DNA of 64,000 nucleotides, taken from JBBDIK01 sp964640385 (GTDB lineage: Bacteria > Actinomycetota > UBA4738 > JBBDHU01). The notes under the pieces are model-generated. The model was not told where the DNA came from and searched no databases. It saw only the letters and a list, made by a program, of their open reading frames with translations. The DNA lies in contig CAZXFL010000006.1 of NCBI GenBank assembly GCA_964640385.1, positions 47,277 to 111,276 of the forward strand, read 5' to 3'. This document shows positions 42,695 to 51,010 of the stretch, piece after piece. Position numbers and translations under genes: made by a program. Each line of letters starts with the position of its first letter. Within the stretch, counting starts at the first letter, position 1.

Positions 42695-44348
42695 GGCGGC
42701 TCCCACGGACGACCTGGACAAGGGGTCGGAGCTCGAGCAGGCCGCCGCGGCGGAAGAGGCAGAGCTCGAGTCGTCGGGCATCCCCACGCCGGGCATCTCG
42801 GCGGACCACAGGAACATCCTCGGGAACACCAGCCAGAACGTTCTCGGCCTCGGCATCTTCGCGATCGCGACGGTGATCGCTCAGGTCATCATGACGCGTG
42901 CGCTGGGTGCGCAGGACTACGGCGTGGTCACGCAGGCCACCCGGTTCGCATTCATCGCCGCAGCGGCGACCCGCTTCGGCATGGACGTCGCGAATGTCCG
43001 GCTGGTCGCCATCTTGAATGGCCGTGACGACCGGGGTCGCATCCGCCCGCTGGTGGTGCGGTCGGTTTGGATCGCCACGACGATCTCGCTCGGATTCGGG
43101 GTCGTCGCGTTCCTCGGAGCCGGATGGTTGGCCGAGACGTTCTCGGCGTTGCCCGAGACCGCGCGGACCGCGTTCCAAGCGGCGGCGATCGGCATCCCGC
43201 TGTGCGCGGTCGCGTTCGCCTACATGGGAGCGACGCGCGGACTCAAGGTGATGCGCTACACGCTCTACGGCCAGTGGATCAGCCAGCCGATCGGGTGGAT
43301 CGTCCTCTCGCTCGGCGGCTGGGCGTTCGCCAAGACGGCCGGGATGACGACGCTGGCCTTCAGTCTTTCGTGGGCGATCGCGTTGGTCATCGCCTGGTGG
43401 GGCTGGGGCAGGCTCTCGCGGGCGTTCCCGTCGGAGATGACCGGCGAGAGCATCCCCGAGGAGCAGGCGGGGGCGCTGCTGCGGTTCGGAGCGCTCCGCG
43501 CGCCTGCGACCCTGTTCTCCCAGCTGATCTTCTTCACCGATCTGTTCGTCCTCGGGTGGCTATGGAGCGCCGAAGGTGCGCTCGGCGGCGAAGTGGTCGG
43601 CGTCTACGGCGCCACGCTGCTGGTGGCGCAGTCCCTGTTCCTGTTCCTGACGTCCGTGTCGCTGACGTTCAGCCCGTTCGTCGCGGACCTGCACCACAAG
43701 GGAGAAACGGCCAGGCTCGACGGGCTCTACAAGGCGGTGACGCGCTGGACGCTGGCGGCGACGATCCCGGTGCTACTGATGCTGGCGATCCTTCCCGAGG
43801 AGATCCTGCGGATCTTCGGGCAGGAGTTCGTAGCCGGGGCCCCGTCCCTGCGGATCCTGATCATCGGCATGATCGTGCCGGTGATGGTGGGGACCGTCGG
43901 GTTCATCCTGATCATGGTCGGCCGGACCGGCTGGGACCTGCTGGTGTACGCGGGCGGGTTCGCGATCGACATCGGTGTCGCCATAGTGCTCGCCCGGCCG
44001 GAAGTGCTGGGGATGAAGGGCGCGGCGATCGCGCAGGCCCTCACGCTGTCGTGTTCGGCCATCGCGCGGTTGCTCCTCGTCCATCGCTTCGTGCGCATCT
44101 GGCCGTTCAACCGGCAGTACCTACGGCTCATCGTCCCGACCGCGTTGGGTGCGGCGGCCATGTTGGGTGTGCATCTCCTGGTTCCCGAGGCGAAGTGGTT
44201 CGCGAACCTGATCGCGGCGTCCCTCGCGGGGTTCCTTATCTACGGCGTCGCGGTGCTGCTCGTCGGGGTGACGCCCACCGAACGCGCGACGATCAAGCGC
44301 GTGACCGGGACGTTCCTCAGGAGGGGCGGGGCGAAGACCGGTGCCTAG
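42621..44348 (+). CDS. Polysaccharide/lipid flippase (Wzx/MATE-like, MOP superfamily)
   Basis: A membrane protein with about 12-14 helices, with the Wzx-type N terminus ILGNTSQNVLGLGIFAIATVIAQ, then TRALGAQDYGVVTQ. The central FSQLIFFTDLFVLGWLW and VGVYGATLLVAQSLFLFL are typical. The start is uncertain: after the preceding stop (42694) there is no ATG/GTG/TTG before the first helix, only a CTG at 42714. The in-frame ATG at 42621 lies inside the phosphodiesterase gene. Protein-like sequence begins around 42700. Presumably exports a lipid-linked sugar. Confidence 0.85.
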   Translation, partial: RPGCPSRRSLRWKSISPVSAISRSKAAPTDDLDKGSELEQAAAAEEAELESSGIPTPGISADHRNILGNTSQNVLGLGIFAIATVIAQVIMTRALGAQDYGVVTQATRFAFIAAAATRFGMDVANVRLVAILNGRDDRGRIRPLVVRSVWIATTISLGFGVVAFLGAGWLAETFSALPETARTAFQAAAIGIPLCAVAFAYMGATRGLKVMRYTLYGQWISQPIGWIVLSLGGWAFAKTAGMTTLAFSLSWAIALVIAWWGWGRLSRAFPSEMTGESIPEEQAGALLRFGALRAPATLFSQLIFFTDLFVLGWLWSAEGALGGEVVGVYGATLLVAQSLFLFLTSVSLTFSPFVADLHHKGETARLDGLYKAVTRWTLAATIPVLLMLAILPEEILRIFGQEFVAGAPSLRILIIGMIVPVMVGTVGFILIMVGRTGWDLLVYAGGFAIDIGVAIVLARPEVLGMKGAAIAQALTLSCSAIARLLLVHRFVRIWPFNRQYLRLIVPTALGAAAMLGVHLLVPEAKWFANLIAASLAGFLIYGVAVLLVGVTPTERATIKRVTGTFLRRGGAKTGA

Positions 44349-44387
44349 CGGCGAACCCTGGTCGGGAGCAGGGTAGGCTGGCCCCTC

Positions 44388-45536
44388 ATGGTCGAACAGT
44401 GGGACTTCTCCGTCGTCCGCGCCGGCAAACTCATCGAGGCCGGCATGGTGCTAGCCGCCGAGTTGTCCCTGCCGGCGGTCCTGCAGCGGATCGTCGAACT
44501 CGCGACCGAGATCACCGGGGCCCGCTACGGCGCGCTCGGTGTGATGGATGCCGACGGGAACGCGATCGAGGAGTTCATCACGGTCGGGGTCAGCGACGAC
44601 GAACGTGGGGCGATCGGCCATCCGCCGGTCGGGAAGGGATTGCTCGGACAACTGATCCACGATCCTCATGCGCAGCGCATCTCCGATATCGGATCGCACC
44701 CGAACTCCGCTGGCTTCCCCGACCACCACCCGCCGATGACCTCCTTCCTCGGCGCGCCCGTCATGGCCCGCGGGCGCGTGTTCGGGAACCTCTACCTCAC
44801 GGACAAGCGCGGGGCGCCGGTCTTCACCGAAGATGACGAACGTGCGGTCGTCGTGTTGGCGACGCAGGCGGGAACCGCCGTCGAGAACGCGCGTCTGTAC
44901 GAGGAGGCGACCGTCGCCCGGCAGGAGCTTGAGCGCCTGGCGGTCATGGAGGAACGGGAGCGCATCGCCCGCGAACTCCACGACGGGGCGATCCAGGCGC
45001 TGTTCGCGGTGGGGATGGAGCTCCAAGGCATCGCGGAGCTGTCGGAGGATCCCGACACCCAAGCCAGGATCGAGGGAGCGACGAACGAGATCGACCGCGT
45101 GATCCGCGACCTGCGGAACTACATCTTCGGCCTGCGGCCGGGGATCCTGGCGGATCGGCAGCTCCATCAGGCGCTCCAGGAGATGGCGCGGGACTTCGAA
45201 GCCAAGACCGGCATCATGACCGTGACCGACGTCGAGAGCGAGGCGGCGGCCGAGCTTGCGTCCCGCGCCGGAGATGTCGTTCAGCTCACGAGAGAGGCGT
45301 TGTCCAATGTCGGCCGACATGCCGCGGCCGCCACGTGCCGGATCTCGCTCTGGCGGGAGGGCGGCCGGGCCATCCTCGAGATCGACGATGACGGGCATGG
45401 TTTCGATCCGAGCGCGTCCAAGACGGGGAGTGGTTTGCGGAACATGAGCGAACGCGCCACCGGTCTCGGCGGTGAGGCGCGGGTCGACTCCGTTCCCGAC
45501 GAGGGCAGCACCGTCACTGTGTCGATCCCGATCTAG
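44388..45536 (+). CDS. GAF-domain sensor histidine kinase, DosS/DevS-like
   Basis: A 382-residue soluble kinase. One GAF domain spans about residues 25-172. It holds FPDHHPPMTSFLGAPV (110-125) and VFGNLYLTDKRG, which match the mycobacterial DosS/DosT GAF domain in the stretch carrying the haem-ligand His. The HisKA_3 helix is ERERIARELHDGAIQALF, with phospho-acceptor H198. The GHKL ATPase is at the C terminus (LTREALSNVGRHA, IDDDGHGFD, SGLRNMSER). It likely senses oxygen/NO/redox and phosphorylates the DosR-like regulator at 48434; haem binding is an inference. Confidence 0.87.
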   Translation: MVEQWDFSVVRAGKLIEAGMVLAAELSLPAVLQRIVELATEITGARYGALGVMDADGNAIEEFITVGVSDDERGAIGHPPVGKGLLGQLIHDPHAQRISDIGSHPNSAGFPDHHPPMTSFLGAPVMARGRVFGNLYLTDKRGAPVFTEDDERAVVVLATQAGTAVENARLYEEATVARQELERLAVMEERERIARELHDGAIQALFAVGMELQGIAELSEDPDTQARIEGATNEIDRVIRDLRNYIFGLRPGILADRQLHQALQEMARDFEAKTGIMTVTDVESEAAAELASRAGDVVQLTREALSNVGRHAAAATCRISLWREGGRAILEIDDDGHGFDPSASKTGSGLRNMSERATGLGGEARVDSVPDEGSTVTVSIPI

Positions 45537-45566
45537 CTCCGAACGCCCGCGCGCGTCCGAGCGAGG

Positions 45567-46019
45567 CTACCCGTGTGGAACCACGACCACCGGCCGGTGC
45601 GCGTGATGGACGAGGTGCGAACTCACGCTGCCGAGCAGCAGGTTGCTGAATCCGCCGTGGCCTCGGGAGCCGACCACGATCAGGCCGGCGCCCGCGTCAT
45701 CGGCCGCATCGAGGATCGCGCCCGCACCGCCGTGTTCCACGAGGATGGTGCGGTGCTCGACGCCCGCCTGCCGGAGCGGTTCGGTCCACTCCCCCTCGAG
45801 CGCCTCCTGGGTTCGCGCTCGCGCCGAGTCCGATGCCTCGTCGAGGACGTTCGGCGGCACGGCGGCGAATCGGAGCCCTGCCGCGAGCGCCGGCATCTCG
45901 AACCCGTGGACGACGACGACCTCGGCCGCGACCTGTGTGGCGAGGCCGGCCGCCCACTCGAGGGCGGCGAGGGATCCGGGCGATCCGTCGACGCCGACGA
46001 GGATGCGCTCAAGCTCCAT
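45567..46019 (-). CDS. Universal stress protein (UspA family)
   Basis: A 150-residue UspA-fold protein with the start ERILVGVDGSPGSLAALEWA and the ATP-binding signature VVGSRGHGGFSNLLLGSVS near the C terminus. Such proteins are typical DosR-regulon members in actinobacteria. The ATG at 46019 is chosen by homology. It lies 11 bases downstream of the multicopper oxidase gene, on the same strand, so it is probably co-transcribed from the divergent promoter at 47.8 kb. Confidence 0.9.
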   Translation of the reverse strand: MELERILVGVDGSPGSLAALEWAAGLATQVAAEVVVVHGFEMPALAAGLRFAAVPPNVLDEASDSARARTQEALEGEWTEPLRQAGVEHRTILVEHGGAGAILDAADDAGAGLIVVGSRGHGGFSNLLLGSVSSHLVHHAHRPVVVVPHG

Positions 46020-46030
46020 CGCCGCGCAGG

Positions 46031-47350
46031 CTACTCCACGACGAGGGCCGTGACCATCCCGTACATCCCGTCGGGACCTTCCACGTGGCTCAGGATGTGG
46101 CAATGGAACGCCCAGACCCCGGGCGTGTTCGCGTGGATCAGCACGTCGAAGGTCGTTCCCGGTGGCACGACGAGCGTATTCACGGTCGAGGGCGGTCTGA
46201 CGGGTTGCCCGTCCTGACGGATCACCGTGAAGTCGTACCCGTGCAGGTGCATCGGGTGGAGCGCCTCCCCGACGTTGGCGAGGTGCAGCAGGACCGTCTC
46301 GCCCCGGGCAGCTGCCATCGGTGCCGTTGCGGGGAACCCCTTGCCGTTCAGGACGAACCCGAGCGGGCCGTCACCGATGATGGTGGTGTATTCCACGTCC
46401 GCGTCGATCGCGTCCTTGCCGCGGTCCTGGACCACGATGGGTCCGTACAGGCCGCTCTCGACCTGGGCCGTTGCGTTGAAGTGCGAGTGGTAAAGGTACA
46501 GGCCCGGGTCGTTGCGGACCGTGAACTCGTACGTGAAGTCCTCACCCGGCATGATCGGGTCCTGCGTCACGAACGGGACGCCGTCCATCGCGTTTGGAAC
46601 GTGCATCCCGTGCCAGTGGATCGTCGTGGGTTCTGGGAGTTCGTTCTGGATGTGCACACGCATCCGGTCCCCGTCGAAGACCCGCAGCTCGGGTCCGGGC
46701 ACCGTGCCGTTGTAGGCCATCGCCGTTTTGAACTCGCCTGGCGACACCTCCCACTGGACGGCCTCGGCGGTCACTTCGAACACCTTCACGCCGTCGTCCA
46801 TCGTGGGCTTGAGCGGCTGCGCGCCCGTTCCCTCGGTCTCGGCCGGGAACGCTTTCACGCTGGCTTCGTGCCCGGCCAGCATGTCGGCGATCGAGGTGCC
46901 GCCGTGGTTCATCCCCGGCATCTCGTCGGCGGATGTGGGAATGCCGGCGACGACCGTCCCGCTCATCCCCGACTCCTTGTGGCCGGCCACCGTGCACAGC
47001 ATCTCGTATGACCCCGGCTCGAGCGCCGGTACGTCCAGGGCCTCGGAGCTTCCCGGTGCGATGAGCGCGGTTTCGAAGGTCTGGTCGCCGACGGCGATGG
47101 CGAAGGTGTGCGGCGCCTGACCTGCGTTCTTCACGTTGATGCGCAGAGGTTCGGCCACCGGAACCGTCAGCTCCGCCGGTGCGATCTTGAACTCAGTGAG
47201 GGTCACGGTGGGCGACGCGGACGCCGTCCCTTCGGCCGTTCCCGGTGCGTTTTCGGCACTGCTGCTGCCGCATGCGGCAGCGATCAGTGTGAGCACGAGC
47301 GCTCCCGCGATGAGAACCGGGGTGACGGGGTGGCGAGCGGGAACATCCAT
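46031..47350 (-). CDS. Multicopper oxidase lipoprotein with extra N-terminal cupredoxin
   Basis: A 439-residue lipoprotein (lipobox AAAC, C27). Residues about 48-135 form a cupredoxin with a type 1 copper set (H81, C119, H124, M129). The multicopper oxidase part (about 185-439) has all copper motifs: HWHG at 245-248, HSH at 288-290, HPMHLHG at 365-371 and HCHILSH at 416-422 with a downstream Met. That makes three cupredoxin domains. Substrate may be a phenol, metal ion or nitrite; the HCH motif favours oxidase over NirK, but the small domain number leaves this open. Ribosome-binding GGAG precedes the ATG. Confidence 0.87.
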   Translation of the reverse strand: MDVPARHPVTPVLIAGALVLTLIAAACGSSSAENAPGTAEGTASASPTVTLTEFKIAPAELTVPVAEPLRINVKNAGQAPHTFAIAVGDQTFETALIAPGSSEALDVPALEPGSYEMLCTVAGHKESGMSGTVVAGIPTSADEMPGMNHGGTSIADMLAGHEASVKAFPAETEGTGAQPLKPTMDDGVKVFEVTAEAVQWEVSPGEFKTAMAYNGTVPGPELRVFDGDRMRVHIQNELPEPTTIHWHGMHVPNAMDGVPFVTQDPIMPGEDFTYEFTVRNDPGLYLYHSHFNATAQVESGLYGPIVVQDRGKDAIDADVEYTTIIGDGPLGFVLNGKGFPATAPMAAARGETVLLHLANVGEALHPMHLHGYDFTVIRQDGQPVRPPSTVNTLVVPPGTTFDVLIHANTPGVWAFHCHILSHVEGPDGMYGMVTALVVE

Positions 47351-47385
47351 GGCTGTACCTTTCTCCTCGGGTGGTGTCGTCGGAA

Positions 47386-47820
47386 TCAGCGGGCGACCTT
47401 CGATGGGACGGGCGAGGACCCCGCCGGGCGGAGCGCAAGCACGATAGCCCTCGACAGGTACTCGATCGTCGGTGGCCGATCGAGTACCTGTACCCGCTCG
47501 TCGAGGAAGGGCCGGATCCCGTGCGCCGCACGGGTGAGAACGATGACCGGCTTGCCCTCCCCGAGGTAGCAGGCGAGGAGTTCGCCCGGGGAAACGCCAC
47601 CCTCGAGCGATGCCTCGGTCTCGAGTGCGAGGTCGAGGAGCACGACGTCCGCGTCCCGGGTGAAACCATACGGCCCTCCGTGCTCGACCGGACATGGACC
47701 TGCGCCCGGCCCTCCGCACCTAACAACCCTATGCTCCGCCCCCCGGAGCGCGGAGCCGAGTCGTCCGGCTTCTGTGTGGTTGGACTCGATTAGCAGCACG
47801 GCGTGGCTTCTCTCCCTCAT
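47386..47820 (-). CDS. Degenerate receiver-domain protein
   Basis: A 144-residue stand-alone protein with a response-regulator-like fold. HAVLLIESN starts strand 1, where the usual acidic pair is replaced by E12-S13-N14. The putative phospho-site is D63 in VVLLDLALE. T96 is in PVIVLTRA. The conserved lysine after strand 5 is missing (VLDRPPT). It may act without phosphorylation. First gene of the minus-strand set with the copper oxidase and universal stress protein; starts 65 bases from a DosR-box-like site. Confidence 0.65.
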   Translation of the reverse strand: MRERSHAVLLIESNHTEAGRLGSALRGAEHRVVRCGGPGAGPCPVEHGGPYGFTRDADVVLLDLALETEASLEGGVSPGELLACYLGEGKPVIVLTRAAHGIRPFLDERVQVLDRPPTIEYLSRAIVLALRPAGSSPVPSKVAR

Positions 47821-47878
47821 GACGTCAGTGTGGGCCCCAGTCGGTCCGGCGGATACGGCTGGTGGTCCCACCGTACAG

Positions 47879-47892
47879 GGGTCCTTCGTCCC
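47879..47892. promoter_or_regulatory. DosR-box-like inverted repeat in a divergent promoter
   Basis: GGGTCCTTCGTCCC matches the GGGAC-N4-GTCCC core of the mycobacterial DosR box at 9 of 10 arm positions. It lies in the 107-base spacer between the divergent receiver-like gene (starts 47820) and the gene pair ending in the DosR-like regulator (starts 47928). Function inferred from sequence and context only. Confidence 0.5.
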
Positions 47893-47927
47893 TGATGGGG
47901 GGGCGCGTGAGCGCGGATGCTTGAGGC

Positions 47928-48437
47928 ATGTTCGTGCGGTACTTCTTGGAGCTCCCGTTATCCCAATCCGTCGTCGAGCAGGCGTTGCTCGATGAGCCCG
48001 GCGGATGGATCCCCGGTCTGGTCGAGGACGTCGAGCAGCGAGGCGAGGCGCTCCTCGGGGAAGTCGGGCTCACGACAGGGGGGCGGCTCCAGAGGCGGGT
48101 CGTCATCGAGCTCCGCGATCCGATCCGGGTCCCGTCGCGGACGGTGCTGCCGATGACGTGGCGCGCGGCGTCGAAGCAGTCCCTGTTCCCGGTTTTCGAG
48201 GCGGATGTCGAGGTGGCCGAGCTTGGCCCCCATCGAACCCAGCTCGCGATCAGTGCGCGCTATCGCCCACCCCTCGGGGCGGTGGGTGCGGCGATCGACC
48301 GGGCCCTCCTGCATCGGGTGGCCGAGGCTATGGTCAAGGAATTCCTCGACCGAGCCGGGGACGAGCTGATCTCCCTGGCGGCTGCGCCGTCGCAGCCCCC
48401 GGCGGCTGGCGTCCGATCGCCGGGCGTGCGACCATGA
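47928..48437 (+). CDS. Conserved hypothetical protein, possibly SRPBCC-like
   Basis: A 169-residue soluble protein starting FVRYFLELPLSQSVVEQALL, with LFPVFEADVEVAELG and RTQLAISARYRPPLG. The pattern of two long strands and a long C-terminal helix (LHRVAEAMVKEFLDRAGDEL) fits a START/SRPBCC-type lipid-binding fold. I cannot name a function. It overlaps the regulator gene by ATGA, so the two are co-translated. Confidence 0.65.
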   Translation: MFVRYFLELPLSQSVVEQALLDEPGGWIPGLVEDVEQRGEALLGEVGLTTGGRLQRRVVIELRDPIRVPSRTVLPMTWRAASKQSLFPVFEADVEVAELGPHRTQLAISARYRPPLGAVGAAIDRALLHRVAEAMVKEFLDRAGDELISLAAAPSQPPAAGVRSPGVRP

Positions 48438-49102
48438 GCGTCGTGAGCGAGCAGCCATTGCGGGTCGTGTTGGTCGACGATCATGAGGTCGTCCGCAACG
48501 GGGTCAAGGCCCTGCTCCAGGCCACTGACGACATCGTGGTGACCGGCGAAGCCGGTTCGGTCCGCGAGGCTCTCGACGAGACGGACCGGACGCGGCCGGA
48601 CGTCGTGGTGATGGATGTGCGCCTGGCCGATGGCAGCGGCATCGAGGCGACACGCGATATCCGTGCCCGGCATCCGAAGACGCACGTCATCATGCTGACG
48701 TCGTTCGCGGATGACGAAGCGCTGTTCGCCTCGATCATGGCAGGAGCATCGGGCTATGTGCTGAAGCAGGTCAAGGGAGGCGAACTGGTCCGGGCCGTGC
48801 GGGCGGTTGGCAAGGGCCAGAGTCTGCTGGACCCCGAGGTGACCAGCGCCGTGCTCGACCGGCTGCGCAAGGGCAAGCATTTGCTCAAGGACGAGAAGCT
48901 CGCCCGGCTGTCCCCGCAGGAGGAACGCATCCTGACCGCCGTCGCGGACGGCAAGACGAACCGGGAGATCGGGGAAGGCCTCAACCTCGCGGAGAAGACG
49001 GTCAAGAACTACGTATCGAGCATCCTGTCCAAGCTCGAGGTGGCCCGCCGGGCCGAGGCGGCAGCCTACCTGGCGCGGCACACGACGATGCCGGGAAGCT
49101 AG
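48434..49102 (+). CDS. NarL/LuxR-family response regulator, DosR/DevR-like
   Basis: A 222-residue regulator. The receiver domain has D15-D16, phospho-site D61 (VVVMDVRLADGSGIEA), T89 and K111. The C-terminal LuxR helix-turn-helix is LSPQEERILTAVADGKTNRE and LAEKTVKNYVSSILSKL. ASGYVLKQVKGGELVRAV and AEKTVKNYVS closely follow mycobacterial DosR. The ATG overlaps the preceding stop. The likely cognate kinase is the GAF kinase 3 kb upstream. DosR-box-like sites lie at 47879 and 49635. Confidence 0.9.
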   Translation: MSVVSEQPLRVVLVDDHEVVRNGVKALLQATDDIVVTGEAGSVREALDETDRTRPDVVVMDVRLADGSGIEATRDIRARHPKTHVIMLTSFADDEALFASIMAGASGYVLKQVKGGELVRAVRAVGKGQSLLDPEVTSAVLDRLRKGKHLLKDEKLARLSPQEERILTAVADGKTNREIGEGLNLAEKTVKNYVSSILSKLEVARRAEAAAYLARHTTMPGS

Positions 49103-49127
49103 CCGGTCACGGGACGGGTTCCGACCG

Positions 49128-49592
49128 GTGTACCAAGCGTGGAAGATACTCCACATCATCGGGGTTCTCGGCTTCGTCGGCGCGCACGGGGCGACGGTCG
49201 CTGCGGCGTCGCGTATCCGCCGGGAACGCGATCCCGCTCGGATCCAGGCCCTCCTCGGGCTCTCGCGCTCCTCGCGACCGGTCATGTACGCGTCCCTGCT
49301 GCTGCTCGTGGTGAGCGGGATCATCACGGGGATCCAGGGGGGCTGGTGGGGGCAGGCCTGGATCTGGGGGTCCGTCGGTCTGTTGGTCGTGCTCATCGCG
49401 GCAGCGTTCCCGCTGGCGGTCCCGCACTACCTGCGCGTGCGCCGGGCCATGGACGCGACCCTCTCAGGTGAGGGGCCACCCCCGGAAGAACTCGATCGGC
49501 TCCTCCGGTCATCGAGGCCGATCTGGATCCTCGTGATCGAGACGGTCGGGGTCGTGGTGATCGTCTACCTGATGGTGGTCAAGCCGGCCTGA
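49128..49592 (+). CDS. DUF2269-like integral membrane protein
   Basis: A 154-residue protein with four helices (WKILHIIGVLGFVGAHGATV, MYASLLLLVVSGIITGI, GSVGLLVVLIAAAFPLAV, ILVIETVGVVVIVYLMV). A histidine in helix 1 and one near helix 2-3 could bind haem or metal, as suggested for DUF2269-type proteins. GTG start. It is 25 bases after the DosR-like gene and probably in the same transcript; a strong hairpin follows it. Confidence 0.7.
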   Translation: MYQAWKILHIIGVLGFVGAHGATVAAASRIRRERDPARIQALLGLSRSSRPVMYASLLLLVVSGIITGIQGGWWGQAWIWGSVGLLVVLIAAAFPLAVPHYLRVRRAMDATLSGEGPPPEELDRLLRSSRPIWILVIETVGVVVIVYLMVVKPA

Positions 49593-49599
49593 CCGGCCC

Positions 49600-49621
49600 C
49601 CCCCTCACGTCGGTGGGGGGG
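49600..49621 (+). terminator. GC-rich hairpin after the DosR-like operon
   Basis: A 9-base-pair stem (one G-T pair) with a GTCG tetraloop, made of a C run and a G run, eight bases after the upstream stop. There is no T-tract, so it is a terminator-like or pause hairpin rather than a classic intrinsic terminator. Confidence 0.55.
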
Positions 49622-49634
49622 TCCCGGAGAAACG

Positions 49635-49648
49635 AGGACCGAAGACCC
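49635..49648. promoter_or_regulatory. Weak DosR-box-like site before the radical SAM gene
   Basis: AGGACCGAAGACCC matches the GGGAC-N4-GTCCC pattern at 8 of 10 arm positions, about 40-50 bases upstream of the radical SAM start codon. Weaker than the site at 47879; could be chance. Confidence 0.3.
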
Positions 49649-49686
49649 AGGCACCACGCTCTGTCGTGATCCATGCTCCGAACGCC

Positions 49687-50928
49687 ATGACGACCAGTGC
49701 ACGGGGCGGGATGCGGGCGATACGTACCCTTCGTCACGACCCGGCGGATCGCCCCTTCCTGGTGATCTGGGAGCTGACGCGGGCGTGCGATCTCGCGTGT
49801 GCGCACTGCCGGGCCGTCGCACAGCCGGAACGCGATCCCGATGAGCTCACGACCGACGAGGGATGCGCGCTCCTGGAGGAGATCGCGAGGTTCGGCAGGC
49901 CCCCACCGCTGTTCGTGATGACGGGTGGCGACCCGCTGAAGCGCCCCGATCTCCTTGATCTCGTCGGCGCGGCGAGGGCCCTCGGGCTTCCGGTTGCGGT
50001 TGCGCCGTCGGCGACCCCGGCGCTCACGAGGCAGAACCTGATTCGCCTCCGTGACGCCGGTGTCTCTGCGCTGTCGTTGTCGGTGGACGGATCGGTCCCC
50101 CACATCCACGATGGCTTCCGCGGCGTCCCCGGCGTATTCGAAGCCACGATGAGGGCGTGGAGGGATGCGCGCGAGCTGGGGTTCCGTGTGCAGATCAACA
50201 CGACCGTGAGTGGTGCGAACTTGCCGAACCTCGCAGACATCGCTCGTCTCGTCTTCCGAGAAGGGGCGATGACCTGGAGCGTCTTTTCGCTCGTCCCCAC
50301 CGGGCGGGGGACGCGGCTGCCGCAACTCAGCCCTGCCCAGGGCGAGGACGTCCTGCACTTCCTCTACGACGTGAACCATGTGATCTCCGTGAAGACGACC
50401 GAGGCGCCCGCGTTCCGGCGGGTGTCCATCCAGCGCCGGATCCTCGAAGAGCGCGGCCGCAACCCGGTGACCGAACTCGGGCTCGGCGACACATACCTGC
50501 GTCTGCGCGAGGGACTGCGTGCGGTCGGCCTGGCTTCCGGCGATGGTGACGTCAGGCGCCCGCCGCTCCCCGTCGGCGCCGGCAACGGGTTCGTGTTCAT
50601 CTCGCATATCGGTGAGGTGTCCCCCAGCGGGTTCCTGCCGCTGGCGGCCGGCAACGTGCGTCGTCGCTCGCTCGCCGACATCTACCGCACGTCCCCGCTG
50701 TTCACGAGTCTCCGAGATCCTGCTCTCCTCAAGGGCCGCTGTGGCCGGTGCGAGTTCGCCGCCGTCTGCGGGGGGTCCCGTTCCCGGGCGTTCGCCCTGA
50801 CCGGTGATCCCCTCCAGGAAGAGGGATCGTGCTCCTACGAACCGGGTTCGTTCGGGTTCCCCGAGGATGTTGCGCCGTACGCGGTGCGGGACCGATGGTC
50901 CCATGTGGCACAGGACCTCCGGCCCTGA
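49687..50928 (+). CDS. Radical SAM/SPASM protein (TIGR04053/AhbD-like)
   Basis: A 413-residue radical SAM enzyme. The iron-sulfur motif C-x3-C-x2-C is in TRACDLACAHCRA. TGGDPLKRPDL, PSATPALT and LSLSVDGSVPHIHDGFRG follow. The C-terminal SPASM region has extra cysteines (GRCGRCEFAAVCGG, then a final Cys). The sequence matches the TIGR04053 group, related to haem-modifying AhbD/NirJ. It precedes nosZ in the same direction, so a role in cofactor or haem chemistry for anaerobic respiration is likely but unproven. The ATG at 49687 is preferred; a GTG at 49666 is possible. Confidence 0.83.
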   Translation: MTTSARGGMRAIRTLRHDPADRPFLVIWELTRACDLACAHCRAVAQPERDPDELTTDEGCALLEEIARFGRPPPLFVMTGGDPLKRPDLLDLVGAARALGLPVAVAPSATPALTRQNLIRLRDAGVSALSLSVDGSVPHIHDGFRGVPGVFEATMRAWRDARELGFRVQINTTVSGANLPNLADIARLVFREGAMTWSVFSLVPTGRGTRLPQLSPAQGEDVLHFLYDVNHVISVKTTEAPAFRRVSIQRRILEERGRNPVTELGLGDTYLRLREGLRAVGLASGDGDVRRPPLPVGAGNGFVFISHIGEVSPSGFLPLAAGNVRRRSLADIYRTSPLFTSLRDPALLKGRCGRCEFAAVCGGSRSRAFALTGDPLQEEGSCSYEPGSFGFPEDVAPYAVRDRWSHVAQDLRP

Positions 50929-51010
50929 GAACGCATCCCGTTCCCACCTATCGTGCCTTCAGGTATGCGAGAGCACCCCACGGTGTGCGTGAGGCGATGA
51001 GGAGGCTGAG

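Noticed and set aside
41012..42856. 614-codon minus-strand frame opposite the phosphodiesterase gene
   Set aside because: Antisense shadow. The plus-strand frame encodes a complete alkaline-phosphatase-fold protein with metal motifs.
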